DNA of 64,000 bases, from positions 7,022,001 to 7,086,000 of the forward strand of contig NC_133526.1 in the NCBI RefSeq assembly GCF_048544455.1, written 5' to 3'. Source of the stretch: Silene latifolia (taxonomy: Eukaryota; Streptophyta; Magnoliopsida; Caryophyllales; Caryophyllaceae). Every line of letters starts with the position of its first letter. Position 1 is the first letter of the stretch. A program made the translations under genes and the position numbers. Positions 57,001 to 64,000 of the stretch are shown here, in pieces. The notes below the pieces were generated by a model. It saw only the letters and a list, made by a program, of their open reading frames with translations. It searched no databases and was not told where the DNA came from.

Positions 57001-58787
57001 GTAAAAAAATATACTGTCAAAATTACTGTACGGTAAATGTCAAGCAGCATACAACTAAAACCGTCTTTACCTGAGCTTCCTGATAACAGTAGTCAGAGTC
57101 ATCAGACTTAAGTTTATATGACAACCCTCCCGGAGTCTAGCCCCATCAGCATGTGTCTGTGATGCTCTCTCACTTCCAGCAAGGTCGACAAAATTCTGCA
57201 ACAGCACATAATGAATGACATGTTTATGCTGAAACTATTATTGCAAATTTGCAATATCATAATTTGATGGGGAAAGGGAAAGGTAATTATATTTATTTAT
57301 CGATTGAGTAGCTACCAGGCTTGCAACATAGGACCGGATGCATCCTGAATTCTCACGAAGTGTACTTTGTATTGTCTGCAACATAAACGATAAAATCAGC
57401 GTGAAATATTGAAAACAAAATGACTTCAAAAAGATTCAATGAAGGATTCACAAAATCATTACCAGTCTAATGATTTGGTGAGACCTTGAACTATTATCAT
57501 TTAGAGCAGTTTCGCCCACTTGTCGTTGAGCTGAAGAGTAGACAGAATATAAGAGAAATAAGTAAACGCATAAAAAGATAACTTGATTTTAATCTGTAAT
57601 TAAATCGAATTAACATGTTCTTACTCTCACAAATGTTGATCAAGTGTCTAAGATGTTTGTCATCAGCAGCTGTTTCCTCCACCAGCTTCTCAACAACAGT
57701 ACCTTTCTGCACACGCCCGGAAATAGGAAAATTAGTATACTACAGACATCAACATGCACATAATCTGTGCTCAACAAACCGAGTAGTTGAACAAGTGCTG
57801 TTAAGGGCATACTTCTGGATCATCCAATAGCTTGAGATTACGGCCAGATTCGGAATTCAGAAGGTCTCTGACATTCTCATTGTAGATTTCTAATCCTGAT
57901 ATTCTTATTGTGAAATCTCTTTCTGGTGTCTGTAATCAAGCCGAGCAGTAAGAGTTAGTTTGACTGTCACTAACCGTTAACATCAACTAACTATGTTTAA
58001 ACTGTAAGTACAAAAAAGTTGATTTTTCGTTAATAAGGAGTAACTGAATTGACGTCTGAATCTAAATCTTACATTCATTATGTGGTTATAAATATCTGCA
58101 ACAGCCTTTTCTGTAATTCCTCGCATTGTATAAGTCTTTCCACTGCTCGTCTGTCCATATGCAAATATAGTTGCTGCAAAAACACGAACAGTTCAAACAA
58201 TGATTCAAGCACATACTAGAAGGTATGAATACATGTTGTCTCACAAAAAAAGATGTAGCTACAATACCATTAATACCCATCAGAGCAGACAGCGCAACAG
58301 TTTTCACTCCGTCCTCATAAACCATCTCAGTCACGGAATCAGGGCCAAATACCTTGTCTGAAACCAGAAAAAAAGAGAAATATGCATGGAATCATCAGCA
58401 TGTCTGTTCAAATGAAAATGAAATGACATAGGCAAATATAAAGGCCATGAGAAAATACAGACTTTCAGCATTCAAAGTCAATATTAAAGAGAGTTAATCA
58501 AAGTCAATACCGAATGTGAATGAAGATTGCAGAGTTGAGCGATCATTAGTTGGAGGCTTATAAACGATAGTATGATCATCAATGCAATCCCATGCTACTT
58601 GGTCCTTAGCTGCCTGTTCGCGGTTGCTCAAAGGCCTTAGCCTTACTGTCACAACAATTTTATCTTCCTTTTGTCTGGGCCCTCCTGGGGTTGATGCTGG
58701 TGTACCAACTCTTGATGCCGGGGTTGACACAGGTGTTTTCTCAATCTTTGAAACTGGAGTACTCGGAGCTTTCACAGTCATCCTCAC
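54029..58787 (-). CDS. NACK1: NACK1/HINKEL-type cytokinesis kinesin
   Basis: Fourteen coding exons (58511-58787, 58268-58357, 58073-58173, 57813-57929, 57625-57706, 57463-57530, 57316-57375, 57071-57195, 56717-56918, 56524-56631, 56312-56398, 55270-56217, 54856-55178, 54029-54356) join to 971 residues, matching the roughly 960 of tobacco NACK1. The N-terminus has several Thr-Pro sites (KTPVSTP, GTPASTP), possible CDK targets. The motor domain shows the P-loop GQTSSGKT (about residue 130), SSRSH (about 238) and DLAGSE (about 270). Coiled-coil stalk sequence follows ([27 protein letters not shown]), then the conserved tail ending [19 protein letters not shown]1 kinesins carry and activate an NPK1/ANP-type MAPKKK at the phragmoplast midzone to drive cell-plate growth. 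A 5' leader intron ends at about 58815; the upstream non-coding exon probably lies at about 59855-60000. The ATG at 58787 has a second Met two codons on, so either may start. Confidence 0.95.
54554..54778 (-). repeat. SINE-like element with poly(T) and 33-bp direct repeats in kinesin intron 13
   Basis: A run of 28 T (54554-54581) on the plus strand is the tail of a minus-strand element carrying GGGGTTCGATTCCTGA, a B-box-like sequence. A perfect 33-bp repeat occurs at 54663-54695 and 54746-54778, with the B-box between the copies. The kinesin reading frame is not affected. Confidence 0.55.
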
Positions 58788-59246
58788 ACTGGCTTTGTGC
58801 TCACTCCGGTTTCTAAAAACAAGTCAAATGCAGGATTCAAGAATACATCAAAACCAATGTGAAAAGCACAGAATAATTTCCCTTAACACCAACACATCAA
58901 GCTGTGAAATCAGTATAAATCAGAAATGTATTCTAAAACTACTTTCATAGGGATTCAACCAAAGACCGCGAATTTTCATCTTTTATTTTAACCAACTGTG
59001 TCAACTCATTCGGACAATGGGTCGGAAGGGTTGATTAATTAACAACAATTATTCATTTTCTAGGTTAAAGAATTATATCACATAACAAATCCAAATTCAA
59101 AGTCATAATCAATACAAAACCCCACAAATTCCAAGCTAAATTCATTTAAACCTGAAAATACCAAACCAATTCTATCCACAATCCATTCATCCAAGATCCA
59201 ACAATACCTAAATGATCCTTGAGCTAATTGTTAAATCTTATAATCA

Positions 59247-59343
59247 ACTAGCTTGGTAACGTCAAGGGGTGATACTCATGACCTGAGTTCGAATCTCATT
59301 AGCAACATAATTTACCCTGGTGGCTCCCTTTACAAAAAAAAAA
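59247..59343 (+). repeat. SINE in the kinesin 5' leader intron
   Basis: TAGCTTGGTAA (A-box-like) near 59250, GAGTTCGAATCTC (B-box-like) at about 59285, and an A-rich tail ACAAAAAAAAAA at about 59331 give the layout of a short tRNA-derived SINE of about 100 bp. Confidence 0.65.
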
Positions 59344-60060
59344 GCATGAACAATTAGCTCCCCAATCCATGAACAACAATTGTGGCCCCGATTCTGGATC
59401 ATTTTTTTCCGGTTCAAAATAAGCCACAAGGTCAGTACAATTTCCTCAACGTGCATAATAACTCTACTATCCCAATTCAAACCCAAAACAATTCAAAACC
59501 CTAATCGTATAATTCATGGGTTCTTAGCTAGCAAAACCTACCAATCTATCAAATTATTTAAAAAAATTATAAATTCCTGATATTTTTCTCTACATTTCTA
59601 TCAAATTACACATGGATTCAACTTCTAGCTGAAAAGCGACTAGCAGATTTTCATTTTCATTTTATCTAATACAGTAATTTTCTAACAAATCAGTAATTTA
59701 CGATATTATTATTATTCATATTAGTAACCAGTAGCGGAACCAGAAGTTTCTAATTTAGACCGCCCTGCTAGCCCCCTTAGTTCCACCATTATATGTAACA
59801 CGTTAGAAAAACCGAAAATATACATAATAGGAAAGAAAGAGGACTTACAAGTTACCAAATTGCCGAATATAATCCCACGAAAAAAAAAATGAAAATTAAA
59901 TTGGGGAAACTAAAAATCTCTAAATTTGAAAGGAGTTAGAGAGAGAGAAAGAGGGTGTGTAAAGGAGCGTGAGAAGACTGAGAAAGATAGGTGGAATTTT
60001 TGAAAGTGAATGTTTCCGTTTTTGTTTGTTTGTAATTAAGATACGTTTGTGTTTCTCATG

Positions 60061-60071
60061 ACCAACGGCTA
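60061..60071. promoter_or_regulatory. MSA-like mitosis-specific activator element of the kinesin gene
   Basis: ACCAACGGCTA matches the MSA consensus YCYAACGGYYA at 10 of 11 positions and lies about 60 bp upstream of the inferred 5' leader exon. MSA elements bind three-repeat MYB (MYB3R) proteins and drive G2/M expression; NACK1 genes are known targets. A second AACGG core lies near 60018 on the minus strand. Confidence 0.65.
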
Positions 60072-60370
60072 GTTTTCTCAATTGTTGATCTCTACGGTTT
60101 TTTTAAACCAACAAAATAAAATGAAATTGCCGTGGAAGAACGGGAATATAGATTAGTGGACGGATGGTTGGATGACAACTTTTACGTTTAATATGGATAA
60201 ATATTCATTTTAAACTTACCCAGATGAAATAGTATAAAGAAAACAAAAGTATTATACCTAGAGATTAGCAAAAGACTTATCATATCTATGTAAGTAGGAT
60301 GATAATGCTATTTGGCTCATTTTAATCTTAGGATATGTCTGTCTTAGAAAGTGATAGGATATACGATCTA

Positions 60371-60570
60371 CTCCCTCCATTCAACTCCACGTTACGGGTC
60401 GAGTTTCGACCCGCTATTTACGGGTCAAAACGGGTTTGGGTTGAAAAAACCAGGTTATTTACGGTCGGTTTTCGGATCGGGTCAGGTTTTAACAGGTCGA
60501 ATGTCAATCAAAGTACACTTGAAAACATTAACTTATCAAAATAATGCTCTCACATATTAAGTAAAGGGAG
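60371..60570. mobile_element. Possible Stowaway MITE (200 bp)
   Basis: Starts CTCCCTCCATTC after TA and ends AAAGGGAG before TA (60571-60572). The terminal inverted repeats are short and imperfect. The interior is rich in CGGGTC and GACCCG words. Confidence 0.45.
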
Positions 60571-61345
60571 TAACATGATATTGAGGCCTTGAGGGACAAC
60601 AATTCATTTTTAAGCACATAAACTTCTTCTGAAGCACACAAATTCCACAATGATAAACCCTTGTTTATGCTATACATTTGATTTATAATACTTCATAAGA
60701 ATATACTTCGTATGATACTTGTATTTTAAATCTTCTACGAAATACTTATTCAAGCTGACTACCATAATTGAATAATTACCTTGTAAATGAGAGCTTCATG
60801 CATGTCACGGTTATTAGAGGCTAGCACGTTAGCCTACAATCCCACATTCCCACATACACTGAAATTTCCAAGTGGTAAATAAATAAGTATTGTTTAAGAT
60901 GGAAATTATCCGTTGACGGGTCAATTATTACTACATGATGGTAATAAAATTAAAACTTTTGATATTTTTTAGACAATTTGTTATGTGATTTGGACTTTGG
61001 AGTATTTACTCGTTTAAAGTCTAAGATGAATAGTGCCCGTCTTGAATGAGAATTTGTGATAATGTAAAGCATGTTTTTAAGCATTGACGACGTTGGTCGT
61101 GTAATATTTTATTTTCTGTTAAAAGTCAACGATGTATGATTGATCTGTTTAAATAGCTAAACGCTTGTATAAATAAAGACAATAAAACTGCAAGATTATC
61201 CAAATCCTACAACTTCAGGTACGTGATTTGCTAATCTTGCTAATTCAATTTAATTTGTTGATTCATTAATCTTGCTAATTTAACTTGTTTTTTTGTCTTT
61301 GGTAGAAGTTGTCACCATATTTACGTTCTTTTTTGGTGGCAATAT

Positions 61346-61514
61346 CTAACGTGTGCCTTTAGGGCACACATTAAGAGGCTAAATATAGAAAGAATCAAAG
61401 GAATATATCATGAGAAATGTAAGAATCAACTCATTTATTCCATATTTAGTGAAATATTCCTTTAATTCTTTCTATATTTAGCCTCTTAATGTGTGCCCTA
61501 AGGACACACGTTAG
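61346..61514. mobile_element. Fold-back MITE with about 60-bp arms
   Basis: The left arm (CTAACGTGTGCCTTTAGGGC onward to about 61408) and the right arm (61452-61514, ending CACACGTTAG) are almost perfect complements around a 43-bp loop. The arms contain GTGTGCCCTAAGG-type words. No clear target duplication was seen. Confidence 0.75.
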
Positions 61515-61810
61515 AAAAACCCTTTGTATAACGAGACTCATGTTAAATTCTTAAATCACATGGTAAAATTAATATTGACTGGTTAGTGGATACTGGACAC
61601 TTGAGTTAATGTTCTCCATCCTCTATAATAATGTTGAACATAAATCGAATTCAAATTAACAAATACTCCGTAGTTGATATTTTTTTTCTTTTTCCTCTCA
61701 AAATTTGCTTTTTGATTTAAATTGTAAGTTCTAATTACAAATTTACAATCTTTATCGAATGCAAGTATATGAATATTTTTGACATTTTACAACGATTTTA
61801 TAGTGAAATA

Positions 61811-61892
61811 ATGGAAGCTCATAATTTGGATGGCGAAATTTCGCCCGCTGTTGATGTTACGATACAGGAGTCAACGAGCTCTTCAAGTTCAG
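61811..61892 (+). CDS. Possible first exon of the DUF247 gene remnant
   Basis: ATG at 61811 opens an acidic, Ser-rich 27-codon stretch (EAHNLDGEISPAVDVTIQE) ending at a good donor, TTCAG|GTAAGA. It lies in front of the DUF247 coding block on the same strand. No acceptor or join could be fixed, so the link is a guess. Confidence 0.25.
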
Positions 61893-62776
61893 GTAAGAAA
61901 CTTGCATCAAGTTTAATTCTAATTACAAGTTATGGAATGTGTCTTACACCGTTAAGAAATTTAGCTAGTCTTGCTTGTGACGGGCTAACATTTCCATTAT
62001 GGATCATAAATTTCATGGTTTGTGGCTCTCTTGATGATTTTATGCTCAAAACATCTCCCATTTGAACGCATAGGAGTTGTGCATCTATTATGAAGAACCC
62101 ATATATTACCTAGACGTTTTTTCTCTTGGACCACCAATGATAGATCATTCTCGGAGTGAAATCACTCTTTAATTGATGTGTTGCTATATAAAAAACATAA
62201 TTTTCTTTCTTTGATTTAGGACATACTAACTTTCAAAAACCCCATTCACCATAGTTACGGCAATAATCACTAGAATGAAAGACCTACTAATTACAGATTA
62301 CTCTATTAGGTTTAGAAGATAGGACAATTATAAACCTTATACAACTTCTTAAACAAAGTTTTCCGTAAAACAAAACAAACCTCCGTGAAGAGTTAGGAAC
62401 GATAAACACCTAAGAGGAGGAGGCCGAGGGTGAATTAGGTGTACCTTTTTAAAATTTGTTCTTAACTTAGTTAATTAATAACTTAAGTGAAGAATCTTGA
62501 AGTACAAAACTTGAGAAACTTAATAGAATGTAAGTTCACAAGAAAGTACAACAGTTCTATGTCACAGTATTGATGACTGTGACTCAGAACGGGCAACAAG
62601 TATAAACGAGAAGGAGCAAAGTATGAGAATGTAAAAGTAAATGAACAACAAATGATGTTTTAAAAATTGGTTCGGCCTCTACTCCGAGGCCTACGTCCAA
62701 CCGTTATTTTATTGCTTGTTTAGAAATTACTCAAACGACTAAACCCTTACAATGAAAATAACTCACCAATCTACCC

Positions 62777-62866
62777 CGAGGTTTACAGTTTTTGAAAACA
62801 AATTCATTGTAAGACGTCACAGTGCAGCGAACTGATACTTCGAGGTTTACAGTTTTTGAAAACAAA
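62777..62866. repeat. 26-bp direct repeat before the DUF247 block
   Basis: CGAGGTTTACAGTTTTTGAA and the next 6 bases occur at 62777-62802 and again at 62841-62866, 64 bp apart. The second copy runs into the DUF247 open frame. It marks a duplication or insertion breakpoint where the gene's 5' part is lost. Confidence 0.8.
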
Positions 62867-63569
62867 CGAATACTTTAAATTAGAAAAAACGTTTTGCAAA
62901 TGCTTAAAGAACAAAGCTCTAAATGCACAAATGAGCCAACGGGATGTTATTGTGTCTGTGAAAAAAGACTTCCCGTGTCTCTGTGATATGAAAACACATG
63001 ATGCTCGGGTTCCAACTGCAACTAAGCTCGCTGAAGCAGGTGTCGTGTTTAGAGCAACGGATAGCAGTCGTTGTAGTAAGCCACTCTTGGACATAGGCAT
63101 TGATGAGGATAACCATGTGTTAATAATTCCGGAGTTGATCATGTGGCATCATACAGAAACATTTTTCAGGAATGCTATGGCATATGAGCTATACAATCAT
63201 ACAGCTAATGGAGACGACGATAAATCTATCAGCGATTACTTGTGCTTCATGGATGACTTGATCAATACTAAAGAAGATGTCGCATTGCTCGTGGAGAATG
63301 GTATAATTCAGAATTGGCTCGAGTCTGATGAAGTCGTGTCAAATCTGTTTAATTCTATCACAAAGAACATACTGGCAGACTATGCATCCTACTCAAAAAT
63401 ATGTGAAGGCTTAAACAGATTCCGTCCTAATATGCGATGGTTAAAAGGAGTTCTTAGGCGAGAGTTTTTCAATGAGCCGAAAGCAATTATGTACTTCGTC
63501 ACTGGAGTACTTATACAAACGGTTGCCTCCATTGCACAGACAGTTGTTACTTTTCGGTCCTCTAAGTGA
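62856..63569 (+). pseudogene. DUF247 protein gene, 5'-truncated
   Basis: An open frame of 237 codons. From about residue 52 it follows the C-terminal half of plant DUF247 proteins: PTATKLAEAGVVFRA, LIIPELIMWHHTETFFRNAMAYE, ISDYLCFMDDLINTKEDVALL, ENGIIQNWLESDEVVSNLFN, and a C-terminal hydrophobic segment (MYFVTGVLIQTVASIAQTVV) that is a likely membrane anchor. DUF247 proteins are usually about 400-450 residues, so about 200 N-terminal residues are missing; no other exon encoding them is visible in 61.9-62.85 kb. DUF247 proteins are large, often tandem plant families; some are self-incompatibility determinants in grasses. It may still be expressed as a short form. Confidence 0.7.
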
Positions 63570-64000
63570 CTTGTACTTTTCGCCTTCCTAGGGCTGTAAA
63601 CGACTTGAGCCGGCTTATGTTATGAACTCCATATGTATCAATATCGTCTACTTTTATATCAAGCAACCCGAATAGCTTTGTAAATTGTAACAAACAAAAC
63701 ACAAAAACTAAAAATCTATAAAACAAAATTTGAATGAGGTATATTATACTCAATCAGCTGCTAGCACTTTACATTTGCATCTGCAGCTCACAGTAACAAC
63801 CTTTCTGAATGTTTTTAGTCCTTAAACTGACTGCTACATAGGACTTCTATCAATTTTCACTATCATCAACCTTACTATAACCTCGGTAAGGTGCAGTAGA
63901 TTCCGAGTGCACCTCTCGAGAAACCAATCTCGGGTTCACCGGGATAACAATATCCAGGCATAGTATCAATATTTCTCCTTCATTTTTTTCTTTTTTCTCA
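63570..64000. other. Window end, no gene seen
   Basis: AT-rich sequence after the DUF247 block. A stretch near 63880-63960 (AAGGTGCAGTAGATTCCGAG, TCTCGGGTTCACCGGGATAA) is less AT-rich and could be the start of another repeat, cut by the window edge. Confidence 0.4.

Overview
This is a stretch of plant nuclear DNA. The genes have GT-AG introns, the kinesin and MATE genes have plant-type exon structures, and MITEs, a LINE and LTR-retrotransposon remains fill the gaps. The proteins indicate a eudicot. The style of the repeats suggests Caryophyllales, perhaps Caryophyllaceae, but that is inference from memory and is not proven here.

Layout. 1-1.8 kb: gene-poor, C/A-skewed DNA. 1.8-7.9 kb: two tandem DUF599 membrane-protein genes (+) separated by MITEs and a possible Helitron end. 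8.4-17.5 kb: one MATE/DTX transporter gene (-) of eight exons; its 6.7-kb first intron holds Copia material inside a split Stowaway MITE. 17.8-27.3 kb: an L1-type LINE (-) cut into three pieces by solo LTRs, one nested in another, two of which form a 2.5-kb inverted repeat. 27.3-29.3 kb: MITEs. 29.4-37.9 kb: two more DUF599 genes (+), making four in the window. 38-41.4 kb: AT-rich intergenic DNA. 41.4-44.9 kb: a PB1-domain gene (+). 45.3-45.6 kb: a small Cys-rich membrane-type protein (+). 46.2-50.4 kb: a telomere-like tract, a broken plant-mobile-domain (PMD) gene (-), and behind it three stacked simple arrays (AT-rich 112-bp repeats, a palindrome array, CAA repeats). 50.8-52.7 kb: MITEs. 53.2-53.4 kb: a type II non-specific lipid transfer protein gene (+) with a near-perfect hairpin in its 3' flank. 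54.0-58.8 kb (5' leader to about 60.0 kb): a complete 14-exon NACK1/HINKEL-type cytokinesis kinesin (-), with an MSA-like mitotic promoter motif upstream. 61.8-63.6 kb: a DUF247 gene remnant (+).

The host genes do not form a pathway. The notable genomic logic is the DUF599 family expansion, the MATE gene whose frame survives a large nested intron insertion, and a datable stack of nested elements around the LINE. A 9-bp-TSD MITE family of at least six copies, several exactly 197 bp long, is shared across introns and intergenic DNA. All exon joins were worked out by eye from splice signals and reading frame; the MATE (486 aa), kinesin (971 aa), PB1 (636 aa) and four DUF599 (228, 244, 239, 266 aa) models close in frame.
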